In this document: one piece after another, positions 28,143-39,183 of the stretch
Position numbering within the stretch: the first letter of the stretch is position 1
How the letters are laid out: each line of letters begins with the position of its first letter
Translations under genes and position numbers: made by a program
Notes under the pieces: generated by a model
Databases searched by the model: none
What the model was told of the DNA's origin: nothing
The model's input: the letters and a program-made list of their open reading frames with translations, nothing else
Assembly (NCBI RefSeq): GCF_002284565.1
Contig: NZ_NPKI01000015.1
Coordinates: 186,001-250,000, forward strand
DNA length: 64,000 nt
From: Mesorhizobium mediterraneum
GTDB lineage: Bacteria; Pseudomonadota; Alphaproteobacteria; Rhizobiales; Rhizobiaceae
Direction of reading: 5' to 3'

Positions 28143-29069
28143 ATGAACTGGATCACCAACTACGTTCGCCCGAAGATCAATTCGATGCTCGGCCGGCGCA
28201 CCGATATGCCCGAGAATCTCTGGATCAAGGATCCGGAGACCGGCGAGATGGTCTTCCACAAGGATCTGGAGCAGAACCAGTTCGTCATCCCGTCCTCCGG
28301 CCACCACATGAAGATCTCGGCCAAGGAGCGGCTGAAATTCTTCTTCGACGACGGCAAGTACGAGACGCTCGAAAACCCCAAGGTCGTGCAGGACCCGCTG
28401 AAGTTCCGCGACGAGAAGCGCTACACCGACCGGCTGAAGGACGCCAAGGCCAAGACCGGCCTGGAGGACGCGATCATCAATGCGCTGGGCACCGTCGAAG
28501 GCCTGCCGGTGGTGGTGACCGTGCAGGACTTCGCCTTCATGGGCGGCTCGCTCGGCATGGCCGCCGGCGACGCCATTGTTCGTGGCTTCGAGGTCGCCTT
28601 GCAACGCAAGCGGCCGCTGATCCTGTTCGCGGCCTCCGGCGGCGCCCGCATGCAGGAAGGCATCCTGTCGCTGATGCAATTGCCGAGGACCACGATCGGC
28701 GTCGATCGGCTGAAAGAAGCCGGTCTTCCCTATATCGTCGTTCTGACCAACCCGACCACCGGCGGTGTCACCGCCTCCTATGCCATGCTCGGCGACGTGC
28801 ACATCGCCGAGCCCGGCGCGCTGATCGGCTTTGCCGGGCCGCGCGTCATCGAGCAGACCATCAGGGAAAAGCTGCCCGACGGCTTCCAGCGCTCCGAGTA
28901 TCTGATGGAGCACGGCATGGTCGACATGGTGGTGTCGAGGCTGGAGATGCGCCAGACGATCGCGCGGCTCCTGAAGATGCTGCTCAAGCTGCCGGAAGAG
29001 CAAAAGCCGCTGGAACCGGAAATCCTGCCGCCAGTAGCGATCCCGGCGGAAGCACGCCCGCAAGCCTGA
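28143..29069 (+). CDS. accD: Acetyl-CoA carboxylase carboxyltransferase beta subunit
   Basis: A 308-residue crotonase-fold subunit that transfers the carboxyl group to acetyl-CoA, working with AccA. The body is standard ([48 protein letters not shown]). Oddly, the N-terminal zinc ribbon that normally has two Cys pairs reads IKDPETGEM and VIPSSGHHM, so all four cysteines are replaced while spacing is kept. Zinc binding at that site is therefore unlikely. The gene order trpF-trpB-trpA-accD-folC is common in this group. CAGGAG lies before the ATG. Confidence 0.95.
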   Translation: MNWITNYVRPKINSMLGRRTDMPENLWIKDPETGEMVFHKDLEQNQFVIPSSGHHMKISAKERLKFFFDDGKYETLENPKVVQDPLKFRDEKRYTDRLKDAKAKTGLEDAIINALGTVEGLPVVVTVQDFAFMGGSLGMAAGDAIVRGFEVALQRKRPLILFAASGGARMQEGILSLMQLPRTTIGVDRLKEAGLPYIVVLTNPTTGGVTASYAMLGDVHIAEPGALIGFAGPRVIEQTIREKLPDGFQRSEYLMEHGMVDMVVSRLEMRQTIARLLKMLLKLPEEQKPLEPEILPPVAIPAEARPQA

Positions 29070-29131
29070 CGCGACATCCTTCGTCGCGAACCGCGATTGC
29101 GCGCCATCTGTGGCGCGCCTAGGATTCTCCC

Positions 29132-30457
29132 ATGACCACGCTTGCCGCCGACCGCGAAATCGAAAGCCTGATGTCGCTTCATCCGAAGGGCTTCGATCTT
29201 TCGCTCGACCGCATTTCGCGGCTGCTGGAGCGGCTGGGCAATCCGCAGGACCATCTGCCGCCGGTCATCCACATCGCCGGCACCAACGGCAAGGGCTCCT
29301 GCGCCGCGTTTTCGCGGGCGCTGCTCGAAGCGTCCGGCCACCGCGTCCATGTCCACACATCGCCTCATTTGGTGAACTGGCATGAGCGCTACCGGCTGGC
29401 CGCCGACGGCGGCGGCAGGCTGGTCGGGGACAAAATCTTTGCCGACGCCATCGCCCGGGTCGCCAAGGCCAATGAAGGCCAGAAGATCACCGTCTTCGAA
29501 ATCCTCACCGCGGTCACCTTCCTGCTGTTTTCCGAACATCCGGCGGATGCCGTCATCATCGAGGTCGGCCTCGGCGGCCGCTTCGACGCCACCAATGTCA
29601 TCACCGAGCCGGCAGTGTCGGTGATCATGCCGGTCTCGCTCGATCACGAATCCTTTCTCGGCGACCGTGTCGAACTGATCGCCGCCGAAAAGGCCGGCAT
29701 CATCAAGCGCGGTTGCCCGGTGGTCATCGGTGCGCAGGAAAGCGAGACGGCGCTTCAGGTGCTTATCGAAACCGCCGAGCGGCTCGACTGTCCCGCCTTC
29801 GTCTATGGCCAGGATTTCCTCGCCTTCGAGGAAAACGGCCGCATGGTTTATCAGGACGAAGACGGATTGATGGACCTGTCGCCACCGCGCCTGCCGGGTC
29901 GCCACCAGTTCGCCAATGCGGCGGCGGCAATTGCGGCGGTCAAGGCAGCGGGCTTCGAGATCAGCCATCGCGTCGCCGACAAGGCGATGGCCAATGTCGC
30001 CTGGCCGGGGCGGATGCAGAAATTGCCGCAAGGCAGGCTGACGGAACTGGCGCCGAAGGGCGCCGACATCTGGCTCGACGGCGGCCATAATCCGGGCGCC
30101 GGCGTGGTCGTCGCCGAGGCGCTGGCCGAGCAGGAGGAAAAGAACCCGCGGCCGCTGTTCCTGATTTCCGGCATGATCAACACCAAGGACCAGAGCGGTT
30201 ATTTCAGCGCCTTCAAGGGCTTGGTGCGGCATGTCTACACGGTGCCGGTGAGCCTCAGCGAGGCCAGCGTGCCGAATGACGAACTGGCGGTCCGCGCCGT
30301 CGAGGCCGGCCTGTCGGCCGAACCGGTGAGTTCTGTCGCCAATGCGCTGATGCTGCTGCGCGATACCTGGGACGGACCGCCGCCGCGCATCCTGATCAGC
30401 GGTTCGCTCTATCTGGCCGGCGCGGTGCTGGCCGAAAACGGCACGCCGCCGGTTTGA
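29132..30457 (+). CDS. folC: Bifunctional folylpolyglutamate / dihydrofolate synthase
   Basis: A 441-residue Mur-ligase-like enzyme that adds glutamate to dihydropteroate and extends folate glutamate tails. The P-loop is HIAGTNGKGSCAAF (about residues 48-61), the Mg-binding part includes SHLVNWHERYR-like segments and EVGLGGRFDATNV, and the C-terminal ligase domain has DGGHNPGAGVVVAEAL. It follows accD by 62 bases, as in related genomes. Confidence 0.95.
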   Translation: MTTLAADREIESLMSLHPKGFDLSLDRISRLLERLGNPQDHLPPVIHIAGTNGKGSCAAFSRALLEASGHRVHVHTSPHLVNWHERYRLAADGGGRLVGDKIFADAIARVAKANEGQKITVFEILTAVTFLLFSEHPADAVIIEVGLGGRFDATNVITEPAVSVIMPVSLDHESFLGDRVELIAAEKAGIIKRGCPVVIGAQESETALQVLIETAERLDCPAFVYGQDFLAFEENGRMVYQDEDGLMDLSPPRLPGRHQFANAAAAIAAVKAAGFEISHRVADKAMANVAWPGRMQKLPQGRLTELAPKGADIWLDGGHNPGAGVVVAEALAEQEEKNPRPLFLISGMINTKDQSGYFSAFKGLVRHVYTVPVSLSEASVPNDELAVRAVEAGLSAEPVSSVANALMLLRDTWDGPPPRILISGSLYLAGAVLAENGTPPV

Positions 30458-30516
30458 GGCTCTGGTTCACCAGGCCATGATGACGGACTTCGTCAAATCA
30501 CCACGAGGAGTCAGCC

Positions 30517-30936
30517 ATGATCAACGTAAAGCAGCTCGCTCACGTTTGCATCTTCGCAGATGATCTCGAAGTGACGCGAAGCTTCTATCGGGACGTCCTC
30601 GGCATGGACACCCAGTTCAACTTCCTGCGCGACGGCAAGATTTTCGGTTTCTACCTTAATTGCGGCAGCCGCAGCCACGTCGAGGTGTTCCAGAAAGACA
30701 GGGCCAGCTATAGCGACTTGAACCAGATCAACCACTTCTGCCTTGAAGTGGAAAACCTTGACGCCGCGATCGCCCACGTAAGAGCGAAAGGCGTTGAAGT
30801 CACGTCAAAGAAACACGCATGCGATGATACCTACCAGGCGTGGATTCGCGACCCTAACAACGTGAAGATAGAACTGTTTGAATACACTGAGAAAAGTGCG
30901 CAGTTCGTCGGAGGCGATCGTATCGCGGATTGGTGA
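30517..30936 (+). CDS. VOC (glyoxalase/bleomycin-resistance fold) family protein
   Basis: A 139-residue two-repeat VOC protein. Possible metal ligands are His in LAHVCIFADD (residue about 8), Glu or His in RSHVEVFQ, His in NHFCLEVEN and Glu in KIELFEYTE. The fold hosts lyases, dioxygenases, isomerases and binding proteins. GAGGAG lies before the ATG. Codon use is visibly less GC-biased (CGTAAAGCAGCTCGCT, ACACTGAGAAAAG) than in the flanking genes, which could mean more recent transfer. Function unknown. Confidence 0.75.
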   Translation: MINVKQLAHVCIFADDLEVTRSFYRDVLGMDTQFNFLRDGKIFGFYLNCGSRSHVEVFQKDRASYSDLNQINHFCLEVENLDAAIAHVRAKGVEVTSKKHACDDTYQAWIRDPNNVKIELFEYTEKSAQFVGGDRIADW

Positions 30937-30974
30937 TCGCCTCACGCCTATGGCGGAGACGGCCTCGGTGGGGA

Positions 30975-31256
30975 CTACTTCAGCTCAATCTCGATGAAGG
31001 CGTATTCGCGCTCATTGGCGCTGATGACGTCGTGCTCGACGCCTTCCTTGCGGAAATAGGGCGCGCCCTTCTTCATTTCGGCGAAGGATTCGCCGTCCTT
31101 GGTCAAGAGCTTCAGCTTGCCGTCCATCAGCGGCACGATGACATAGTCGTGGCCATGACGGTGCCAGCCGGTGTTGTCACCCGGCGCGAAGCGGTATTCG
31201 GTGACGATGACGCGCTCATTGTCGATGAAGACGGTGGCCTTGGCGGATCCGGTCAT
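30975..31256 (-). CDS. Small cupin-fold protein
   Basis: A 93-residue single cupin barrel. The first motif reads GWHRHGHDYVIVPLMDG, with two His for a metal, and a later His in GVEHDVISANERE completes it. CAGGAG lies upstream of the ATG at 31256; the longer upstream frame runs into the trxA terminator and is rejected. Members of this size bind metals and small ligands; the activity is unknown. It is convergent with the VOC gene. Confidence 0.75.
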   Translation of the reverse strand: MTGSAKATVFIDNERVIVTEYRFAPGDNTGWHRHGHDYVIVPLMDGKLKLLTKDGESFAEMKKGAPYFRKEGVEHDVISANEREYAFIEIELK

Positions 31257-31335
31257 GTCGTTCTCCTGTTTGACGTAAAGAAGAACATGCGGCGGCGGGC
31301 GGCGAGTGCCAGGGCGGACCAGCGCATGACGCCAG

Positions 31336-31367
31336 TAAAAGAAAAGCCCGGCACGGGGGCCGGGCTC
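31336..31367 (-). terminator. Intrinsic terminator of trxA
   Basis: On the minus strand AGCCCGGC and GCCGGGCT pair around a six-base loop, followed by TTTCTTTTAC. It begins 23 bases after the trxA stop. Confidence 0.85.
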
Positions 31368-31389
31368 GTCTGCGAAATTTTCGGTCGGA

Positions 31390-31713
<324 letters not shown>

Positions 31714-31787
31714 GCGAAAATCCTTTCGAGAGTTATTGTCGCACCAAATGTGGTGGTGATCGTGCCCTTCTTCAAGCAGCTGTTGTG

Positions 31788-34700
31788 TCACGCTCCCGTG
31801 AGTCGGGCAAGAGCGTCGTCCATGACCGCCGGCGGCAGCTCGATCAGCCGCGGCACTTCAGTGAACAGCAGAGCCGCCGAGACCTCATGCCGGGGGTAAA
31901 GCGGCTGGAGCAGCGCGCGGTAGAGCGCGAGCTGCAGGACATAGGCCGGTGGAACGTCCGCCAGCGCTGCTGGCGCCGGCCGGTTGGTCTTGTAATCGAC
32001 GATCGACACCTTGCCTGATGTGACCGCCAGCCGGTCGATCTTGCCGGAGATGGAACGCAGCTTGCCCTTGACCTCCAGGCTGCCCATGACCGCGACTTCG
32101 GCGCGCGACGATGATGCAAACAACTGATCGAAGCGGCTGTCGGCAAGGATCGCCGCCACCGAGGTCAAGGCCTTGTCGCGCTCGCCTTCAGGCCATTGCG
32201 CGCCAACGCGCTTGAGATAGCGTTCCGCGGCATCCCGGCGTTCGGCCTCGGCAATGCCGGGCAGCATCTGCAACAATTTGTGCAGCGCCAGCCCTCGCAT
32301 CACGGCAAAGCCAGGTTCCGCCTCGGTGTCCAGCACCGGCGAGCCGGTGTCGATTACGGCTTCCTTGGCCTCATCGATCAGGGCCGAGGCGCCGGAGGGC
32401 GACAGCGGTCGCGGCAGATCCTCGAAAGGCGGCAAGGGCTGGAACAGGGTCTTCGGCAACGGCTCGAACTGTTGCGTCTGCCGCGCCTCTTCGGCCGCCG
32501 CCTGTGCGACCGGCGGCAATTTTGTCACGTGAAACCGATGCACGGTCTCGCCGGTGGCGGGGTGCAGTCGCTCATCGCTTTCGGGGGCGCCGACCAGCGC
32601 GCGGCTGACGATCGAATGCCAGGTACCGGCGTTCGGTGCCCGCTTGCCATGGTAGCCGCAGACGATCAGCCGGTCCTCGGCGCGGGTCATGCCGACATAG
32701 AGCAGCCGACGGTATTCGTCGTCGGACAGCTCGCGAGCGCGAACCGAAGCGGCCCGCGAGAATCCATTGGCGACATCGCTGGCCGAGCGCCAGAGATAGC
32801 CCTTGCCACCCCAGTGCTCGCCCGAGCCATCGAACGGCATCAGTCGCGGCAGATGCTGGTCGCTGAACGGCGCCGAGCCGCCATCGACCAGGAACACGAC
32901 AGGCGCCTCCAGGCCCTTGGCGGCATGCACGGTCATGACGCGAACCTCGTCGCGGGTCTGGTCCATTTCGCGCTTGATCTCGGGGCCGGCATTTTCCAGC
33001 GTCGACAGGAAGGATTCCAGTCCCGGCAGGCCGGTCCGTTCCCCGGCCAGGCAAAAGCTTAGAAACTCGTCGAGGATGTCGCCGGCCTCCGGCCCGAGCC
33101 GCGCGATCATCTTCTTGCGCAGGCCGTCGCGGGCGAGAGCCCCGGCATAGAATTCGAACACCGGCTTGAATGCGGCTTCATCAGACCATGTGTCGAGTTG
33201 GGCAACGATTGCGGCCAAGGCAGCGCTTTCGCCGGCTTGCTGCCTGAGCGAAGCGATCAGCGAGAGACCAGACGGCCGCTCGCCCGCCAGCGCGAAAAGC
33301 ATCTCTTCCGAAACATCGAAAATCGGGCTGCGCAGCACTGCCGCAAGCGACAGATCATCCTCGGGCTGGATGAGAAAGTGGCCGAGCGCGATCAGGTCCT
33401 TCACCGCGATATGGCCGGGCAGGCTGAGCCGGTCGGCGCCGGCGACCGGGATGTCGCGGCGCTTCAGCGCACGCGTCAGCGCATGGACAAAGCGATCGCG
33501 CTTGCGCACCAGCACCAGCACGTCGCCGGGGCGAAGCTTCTTGCCACGGCCTTCGATGATCTCGCCGGTGCCGATCCAGCCAGCAATGGTCGCCGCCACG
33601 TTCTCGGCAACACGCACCGCCGGCGCATGGGCGTGGTCGACGGCTTGCGTCCAGTCGTCGGGTTCGTCGACGACATCGGCGCCGATCGACGGCCAGACCT
33701 CGACATAACCCGGCGCATCGGTGCGGATCGCCTTGTGGTCGAGCGGGTCGGGATCGTGGCTGATGCCGCGCCGCACGATCGGGTCGGCAAAGACACGGTC
33801 CACCGCCGCAAGCACGTCGTCGGTCGAGCGGAACGACCAGGTCAGCTTGAGATCGGCGAAGGCGGCGTTGGCGTCGCGCACCCTTCCGGCAAACAGGATC
33901 CTTGAGTCGGCAAAGGAGTCGGGCGCCGCTCCTTGAAAGGAATAGATCGACTGCTTTTCGTCGCCGACGGCAAAGACCGTGCGATGAACATTGTCGCGCG
34001 CGCCGAGCCCGGCAAAGAATTCCTCCGCCAGCCGCTTAACCACCTCCCATTGGTCGGGGCTTGTGTCCTGCGCCTCGTCGAGCAGGATGTGGTCGATGCC
34101 CTGGTCGAGCTTGTATTGCACCCAAGGGCCGGCGTCGGGCCGCGCCAGAAGATTAACCGTTCGGGTGATGAGGTCGTTGAAGTCCAGAAAGCCGCGGGCG
34201 CGCTTCAAGTGCTCGTAGCGGGCGATGAGCCAGTCGGCGATGGTCAGCGCGGCACGTGTGCCCTCCAGCATCCTGAACAAGGCCAATCGATCGGAGATTT
34301 CGAGGATCGCATCGGCAGCTGAGAGATAGCGCTCGGCAAGATCGGGCAGCCGGTCGAGCAACGCCTTCTTGAATGTCTTTGCCGGCTCATAAGGCTCGCC
34401 ATCCGCTCGCAGGAAAGCTTTTGCCAGCAGATGCAGCCGGCGAACCGGATCATCCTCGGCGAAGGCAAGACGCGCATAGGGCAGAAGAATGTTCAGCACG
34501 ATGCGGGCATCGGCGGCTTCGGCAGCGCGGGCAAAGGTGATGAAATAGTCCGGCAGGAAGCCCGGCAGCGGCCAGACGGAGGCCGCCAGGCCTTCGGCGG
34601 TCTGGCCGGCGCGAAACCTGAACTCGTCGAACAGCGCCCGGAAGCCATCGCCACCGGCCGCGCTGATGAAGGCGCGCAAGCCGTCGCGCTTGCGCACGAT

Positions 34701-35300
34701 CTCGGCCAGCAATGCGTCGAGCCCATGTTCGCCGCCGCGCTCCAGAATGGTGGCGAATGCCTCTGCCAGTCCCGCATCGCCGGCGGCCGTGCCCGAGATC
34801 ATGTCACGACGGGCGGCGGCGAAGAGCGACGCCTCCATCTGCGGATCGAGCATTTCGAAATGGGCCGGAATGTTGGCTTCCAGCGGGAACTGGTGCAGCA
34901 CCGATTCGCAGAAGGCGTGGATGGTCTGGATCTTCAGCCCGCCCGGCGTCTCCAGCGCCTCGGCGAACAGCCGGCGCGCGCGGCGCATGGTTTCGCGATC
35001 GGGCTGGCGACCGTCCAGCGCCTCTACCCTCGCCGCCAGATCGACGTCGGCAAGCGCAGTCCATTCCGACAACGTCGAAAACACCCGGTTCGACATGTTG
35101 GTGGCGGCGGCACGGGTGTAGGTCAGGCACAGGATCTTCGATGGATCGGTGCCACGCAGCAAGAGCCTGATGACGCGCTGGGCCAGCACATGGGTCTTGC
35201 CCGATCCGGCATTGGCCGACACCCAGGCGGAATTTTTCGGGTCGGAGGCGCTTGCCTGGCTGGCGGCGGTATCGGTCGGGATGGGATAGGCCTTCTTCAT
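31788..35300 (-). CDS. addA: AddA: double-strand break repair helicase-nuclease subunit
   Basis: A 1170-residue UvrD-type helicase with a C-terminal RecB-family nuclease. Walker A is [16 protein letters not shown] (residues 28-43), Walker [13 protein letters not shown], and helicase motifs such as [17 protein letters not shown] and [16 protein letters not shown] are clear. The nuclease motif [10 protein letters not shown] lies near the C terminus. AddAB resects DNA ends and loads RecA in place of RecBCD. The ATG at 35300 overlaps the addB stop. A longer upstream frame adds only a poly-Arg stretch and is rejected. Confidence 0.95.
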   Translation of the reverse strand: MKKAYPIPTDTAASQASASDPKNSAWVSANAGSGKTHVLAQRVIRLLLRGTDPSKILCLTYTRAAATNMSNRVFSTLSEWTALADVDLAARVEALDGRQPDRETMRRARRLFAEALETPGGLKIQTIHAFCESVLHQFPLEANIPAHFEMLDPQMEASLFAAARRDMISGTAAGDAGLAEAFATILERGGEHGLDALLAEIVRKRDGLRAFISAAGGDGFRALFDEFRFRAGQTAEGLAASVWPLPGFLPDYFITFARAAEAADARIVLNILLPYARLAFAEDDPVRRLHLLAKAFLRADGEPYEPAKTFKKALLDRLPDLAERYLSAADAILEISDRLALFRMLEGTRAALTIADWLIARYEHLKRARGFLDFNDLITRTVNLLARPDAGPWVQYKLDQGIDHILLDEAQDTSPDQWEVVKRLAEEFFAGLGARDNVHRTVFAVGDEKQSIYSFQGAAPDSFADSRILFAGRVRDANAAFADLKLTWSFRSTDDVLAAVDRVFADPIVRRGISHDPDPLDHKAIRTDAPGYVEVWPSIGADVVDEPDDWTQAVDHAHAPAVRVAENVAATIAGWIGTGEIIEGRGKKLRPGDVLVLVRKRDRFVHALTRALKRRDIPVAGADRLSLPGHIAVKDLIALGHFLIQPEDDLSLAAVLRSPIFDVSEEMLFALAGERPSGLSLIASLRQQAGESAALAAIVAQLDTWSDEAAFKPVFEFYAGALARDGLRKKMIARLGPEAGDILDEFLSFCLAGERTGLPGLESFLSTLENAGPEIKREMDQTRDEVRVMTVHAAKGLEAPVVFLVDGGSAPFSDQHLPRLMPFDGSGEHWGGKGYLWRSASDVANGFSRAASVRARELSDDEYRRLLYVGMTRAEDRLIVCGYHGKRAPNAGTWHSIVSRALVGAPESDERLHPATGETVHRFHVTKLPPVAQAAAEEARQTQQFEPLPKTLFQPLPPFEDLPRPLSPSGASALIDEAKEAVIDTGSPVLDTEAEPGFAVMRGLALHKLLQMLPGIAEAERRDAAERYLKRVGAQWPEGERDKALTSVAAILADSRFDQLFASSSRAEVAVMGSLEVKGKLRSISGKIDRLAVTSGKVSIVDYKTNRPAPAALADVPPAYVLQLALYRALLQPLYPRHEVSAALLFTEVPRLIELPPAVMDDALARLTGA

Positions 35301-38300
35301 GCCTCCCCTCCTTCGTCGTCGGCGTCGCCGCCGGCGGACCATTCGAGAACGCGGGCGAGATGGTCGTAGTCGCCATCGGTCTCGCCCTCGCGAAATGGCA
35401 GCGCCCGCGACAAATAGCCGGTCGTCGGGTCGGCGTAATGGATCAGCAGTTTTTCCAACCGCGCCCAGGCCTCCTCGGCGAGATCGGCGGCGGTTCGCGG
35501 CTTGCGGTTGTATTCGAGGATGGATTCCTCGAATACCTCGCCGTTCGGCTTCAGCCTGACGAAGGCCAGTTGCGACGGCTCGCGCGCGCCAAGCCCCTTG
35601 AAGGCCCCGCGCCTCAGCAATGCCCCTTCCAGCGCCAATTGTGGCGACAGCAGCGTGTGCGCCTGCGCCTTGGACGGCGAGGAGCCGGTCTTGTAGTCGA
35701 GAATGTCGGCCATGCCGCCGGCCAGCAGGTCGACGCGATCAGCGTAGCCGGACAGCGTCACGCCGGACCGGCCAACGCCGGTTTTCTCGGCGCGCTCCTC
35801 GGCGTGCCGCATTGTCACGGCAAGGGCGCGGCCGCGCTCCCATTCGATGATCCCGGCCGCAAGCTTTTCGAAGCGCGGCCACCATACCGCCTCGACATCG
35901 TTAGGAAGGGCCGCTTCGGCAAAGCATTGGCGGCCGGCGACGATGAGACCGTCAAGCGCCTCCGGCACAAGCGGATCGGCCACCTTCGCCGAGAAAAGAT
36001 GCAGGATGGCGTGAAACAGCGTGCCGCGCTCGGCAGCACCCGGGTCGCGGATGACCGGGTCGAGCGGCATCAGGCGCAGGATCCTCCTGGCATAGATCGC
36101 GTAAGGGTCGCGGCGCAGCGTCTCGATCTCGGTGACCGAGAAATGCTGCGGCCGCTCAGCCAGCGGCGGCTGCGGCTGCGGTCGCGGCGCGAAATCTCTC
36201 CTTTCGCCGGCATCGAGCGCACGTGCCCAGGAAAGGAATTCATCACCACGCCGGCGCAGCACTGCCGCATGGTCCTTGCCGATGAAGGTCAGGAGGCGCT
36301 GCAGCCAGCGCGACGGCACCGCCGGCGCGTCGCCCGAGCGGGCGGAGCGCGCCAGCACCACTTTCTTCGCCCCCATCGCCATCTGGAAATCATGGGCGGC
36401 CAGGCCGATGCGCCGTTCGGGCGGGTCGAGATCGATGCCGGTCTTCATCAGCCGCGACATGAAGCGGTCGCTCTCCGGCTTGCGCGGCCACACGCCTTCA
36501 TTGAGCCCGCCGACGACCAGCGTGTCGACGCTCTGCAACCGGGCTTCCAACGCGCCCCAGATGGCGATGTTCCTGTCGGTGCCTTGTGCCGGCTTGACGG
36601 TTTCGGGCGCGATCAGCGCCTCCATCACATCGGGCGATTCGTCCGCCGCGAAGGAGAACGACGCCGAGGCGGCGACCAGCCCGCGCAAGAGCTCGGCGAG
36701 CTTCTCACCGGCATCGCCCGCATAGAGTTCGCTCAGGCTGCCATCCGCGGTGCGGCCGAGACCTTCGAGCGTGACGACGCTGGCCCGGGTCAATTCGGCA
36801 AGATCGGCCTCGGCTTGATTGCGAAAGGCGATCAGCGGCGCCAGCGCCGCGGCTAGGCGGATGAGCAATTTGCGGGCGCCCTCGATGTTGCGCACGGTCA
36901 GGCGGGAAAACCAGAAGGGCGGGCGGGCATCGCCCAGGCCGGTGAGACGTATGTCGAAGAGCTCCGGCAACGATGCAATGTCGGGGCGGCCGGTGCCGCC
37001 ACGCAGCGCCACCAGTTCGATGATCTCCGCCGCATGACGGACGCTTGTGCGTTCCAGGCCGAGGCCAAGCAGCGGGTGCTTGAGCAGCGACAGCAGGGCG
37101 ACCGGATCGCCGGGCCGGAACGCGGCCTGAAGCGCCAGCCTGAGCAGACTGGCGGCTGGCGTGTTGATGAGCGGCGTGCCGCCCGAATCGTCGGCCACGA
37201 CCCCAAACCGCAACAGCTCGACCGAGACGCGCCGCGCCAGGGCGCGGTCGCCGGTGACGAGCGCCGCACGCTGGCCGGGCTGCTCGACGGCACGTTTGAG
37301 CGCGACGGCGATCGCCACCGCTTCGTCGCGTTCGCCGGCGGCTTCGAGAAGCGTCACGTCGGCGAAGGCATCAGTGATGTCCGCGGCGGCAAAGCCAGCG
37401 CGCGTCTGCGCCCATAGCTCAGTGGTTTCGGCCGGCCGCAGCGCCTCGCCGACAAGTGCGGCGCGCAGCGCGAGCGGCCTTTCGGCAACGGCGATTTCCT
37501 CGACATCGCCGCGCAGCACGCCGATCTTGCCGACCAGTTTTGCCAGGCCGTATTGCGGATGGCCAAGCAAGGCCGGGCGCGCCCCGGGCGCCGCGATTGC
37601 CTGGAATGACGGCTCATCCAGCATCAAATCGAGGCCGGGCAGCACGACGGCGCCGCTGGGCAGGCCGGCGATCACCGCAAGCAATTCGGCGGTGGCCGGA
37701 ATCGACCCGGTGGAGCCGGCTGCGATCACCGGCCCAGTGGGCGGATTGCGCTTCAGCCGCGCCGCTTCCAGCCTTATCAGCGCATTGCGATGCGCGGCGG
37801 GGTTGGAGCGGTTGCGTTCCTCGAGGAGATCCGGCCAGTTTTCGGTGACGATGCTCAGGAAGTCGAGTGTCACTTGCCACCAGCCGGCAAGGTTGCCGGT
37901 GACCAGATCGGCGAGCCTGGTCCAGTCTGTGCCTTCGGTCTCGATCTCGTCCATCAGCCGGGCCAGGTCGCGCGCCAGCCAGATGGCGTCGGCGGCGGAG
38001 GCCGGCACAACGATCTCCTCATCGAAAAGTGCCGCGACATGGGCAGGCAAGCGGCGCTTCCAGGCGCGCACCAGCGGTGCCAGCAGCAGCAGCCGCTCGA
38101 TCGCCGCGATCGGCGGCGCGAGATCGATCGCCGCCGATGCGTCGGCCTCGAATGCAGCTTCGTCCTCGTCGAACTCGCCAAGCGGACGGATGACCGGCAG
38201 GATCGCCGAGCGGCCACCCAGACGGTCGACGAAGACGCCGCGCAGCGCCCGCGCGGCGCGGCGCGTCGGCACGTAGATGGTGGCGTCGGCCAGCGCCAGC

Positions 38301-38416
38301 GGGTCGCCGTCGAAGCGGAAACCGGGAACAAGCCGCCCCGACAGCAGGGCCTCGGCCAGCGTCGGCAGAAACGGCGCTCCGGGCGGGATCGAGAAAACGC
38401 GGCGGGAGCCGCTCAT
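35297..38416 (-). CDS. addB: AddB: helicase-nuclease subunit
   Basis: A 1039-residue AddB of the alphaproteobacterial type. The N-terminal part is a degenerate helicase-like region with no clear P-loop (SIPPGAPFLPTLAEALLSG). The C-terminal RecB-type nuclease carries RGTLFHAILHLF and ILDYKTGSSPSKAQAHTLLSPQLALEG, with the Asp and Lys active residues. It works with AddA in end resection and Chi recognition. Its ATG overlaps the murU stop and its stop overlaps the addA start, so murU-addB-addA are translationally coupled. Confidence 0.93.
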   Translation of the reverse strand: MSGSRRVFSIPPGAPFLPTLAEALLSGRLVPGFRFDGDPLALADATIYVPTRRAARALRGVFVDRLGGRSAILPVIRPLGEFDEDEAAFEADASAAIDLAPPIAAIERLLLLAPLVRAWKRRLPAHVAALFDEEIVVPASAADAIWLARDLARLMDEIETEGTDWTRLADLVTGNLAGWWQVTLDFLSIVTENWPDLLEERNRSNPAAHRNALIRLEAARLKRNPPTGPVIAAGSTGSIPATAELLAVIAGLPSGAVVLPGLDLMLDEPSFQAIAAPGARPALLGHPQYGLAKLVGKIGVLRGDVEEIAVAERPLALRAALVGEALRPAETTELWAQTRAGFAAADITDAFADVTLLEAAGERDEAVAIAVALKRAVEQPGQRAALVTGDRALARRVSVELLRFGVVADDSGGTPLINTPAASLLRLALQAAFRPGDPVALLSLLKHPLLGLGLERTSVRHAAEIIELVALRGGTGRPDIASLPELFDIRLTGLGDARPPFWFSRLTVRNIEGARKLLIRLAAALAPLIAFRNQAEADLAELTRASVVTLEGLGRTADGSLSELYAGDAGEKLAELLRGLVAASASFSFAADESPDVMEALIAPETVKPAQGTDRNIAIWGALEARLQSVDTLVVGGLNEGVWPRKPESDRFMSRLMKTGIDLDPPERRIGLAAHDFQMAMGAKKVVLARSARSGDAPAVPSRWLQRLLTFIGKDHAAVLRRRGDEFLSWARALDAGERRDFAPRPQPQPPLAERPQHFSVTEIETLRRDPYAIYARRILRLMPLDPVIRDPGAAERGTLFHAILHLFSAKVADPLVPEALDGLIVAGRQCFAEAALPNDVEAVWWPRFEKLAAGIIEWERGRALAVTMRHAEERAEKTGVGRSGVTLSGYADRVDLLAGGMADILDYKTGSSPSKAQAHTLLSPQLALEGALLRRGAFKGLGAREPSQLAFVRLKPNGEVFEESILEYNRKPRTAADLAEEAWARLEKLLIHYADPTTGYLSRALPFREGETDGDYDHLARVLEWSAGGDADDEGGEA

Positions 38417-39183
38417 TTCAACTCAGTGAAGGCGCTGGTCAACTCGGTAAAAGCACTGGGTGACTCAGCGAGAGCAGCGGCGACGGCGGCTTCCGCAAGC
38501 GGAATGGCGTCTGGCGTGCCGACGGTGATCCAATGGCCGTGCATCACCGTGCCGAACAGGCGGCCGGCAGCAATGGCCGCATCGAAATAGGCGTTGAGCG
38601 AATGCGGACCGGCCGGCGCATCCGCGAAAAGCCTGGGATGGACGATCGCCGCCCCGGCATAGATCAGGCCTGTCGGGTCGCCTTTCGAACGCCGCAAGGC
38701 GCCGTCCGGCGCCATCAGGAAGTCCGTGCCGCCGCTGTGTCCGGTTGCTGACTGGAGATCCGCGAGCATCAGCAGAATATCCATTTTCGCCGCGTCCCAT
38801 GCAAGGGCGAGGCGGGCAAGGTTGGGCACGCCGCTGTCGATCCAGAAGGTGTCGGCGTTGACGATGTAAAAGGGAGCCCCTCCCAGTTCCGGCAAAGCAT
38901 GGACGATACCGCCGGCGGAATCGAGCAGTCTTTCGCTTTCATCGGAAATGACGACTTTCGGGGCGCGGCGCGCGGCGACATGGGCGACGATCTGTTCGGG
39001 GAAATAATGGACGTTGACCATCGCCTTGTCGACGCCGGCCTGCGCCAGGCTGTCCAGGCTCCAGTCGAGCAATGTCTTGCCTGATATCTTGACCAGCGGC
39101 TTCGGCATCGTGTCGGTGATTGGCCGCATGCGCTTTCCCAGCCCGGCGGCAAGCACCATTGCGGTTTTGAGGTGTGTCGTCAC
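38413..39183 (-). CDS. murU: Nucleotidyltransferase, MurNAc-1-phosphate uridylyltransferase (MurU-like)
   Basis: A 256-residue NTP-transferase. The signature MVLAAGLGKRMRPITDTMPKPLVKI is at residues 9-33, and NADTFWIDSG carries the metal-binding Asp. MurU makes UDP-MurNAc from MurNAc-1-P in the cell-wall recycling route that bypasses MurA; its partner kinase AmgK is encoded just upstream as part of a fusion. The extreme C terminus repeats SAFTEL twice, from a 21-base tandem repeat next to the addB start. Function by homology and pairing. Confidence 0.85.
   Translation of the reverse strand: MTTHLKTAMVLAAGLGKRMRPITDTMPKPLVKISGKTLLDWSLDSLAQAGVDKAMVNVHYFPEQIVAHVAARRAPKVVISDESERLLDSAGGIVHALPELGGAPFYIVNADTFWIDSGVPNLARLALAWDAAKMDILLMLADLQSATGHSGGTDFLMAPDGALRRSKGDPTGLIYAGAAIVHPRLFADAPAGPHSLNAYFDAAIAAGRLFGTVMHGHWITVGTPDAIPLAEAAVAAALAESPSAFTELTSAFTELK

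Noticed and set aside
35252..36856. Plus-strand frame of over 500 codons opposite addB
   Set aside because: AddB and AddA are clear on the minus strand, and the plus frame has only low-complexity Arg/Gly/Asp-rich sequence.
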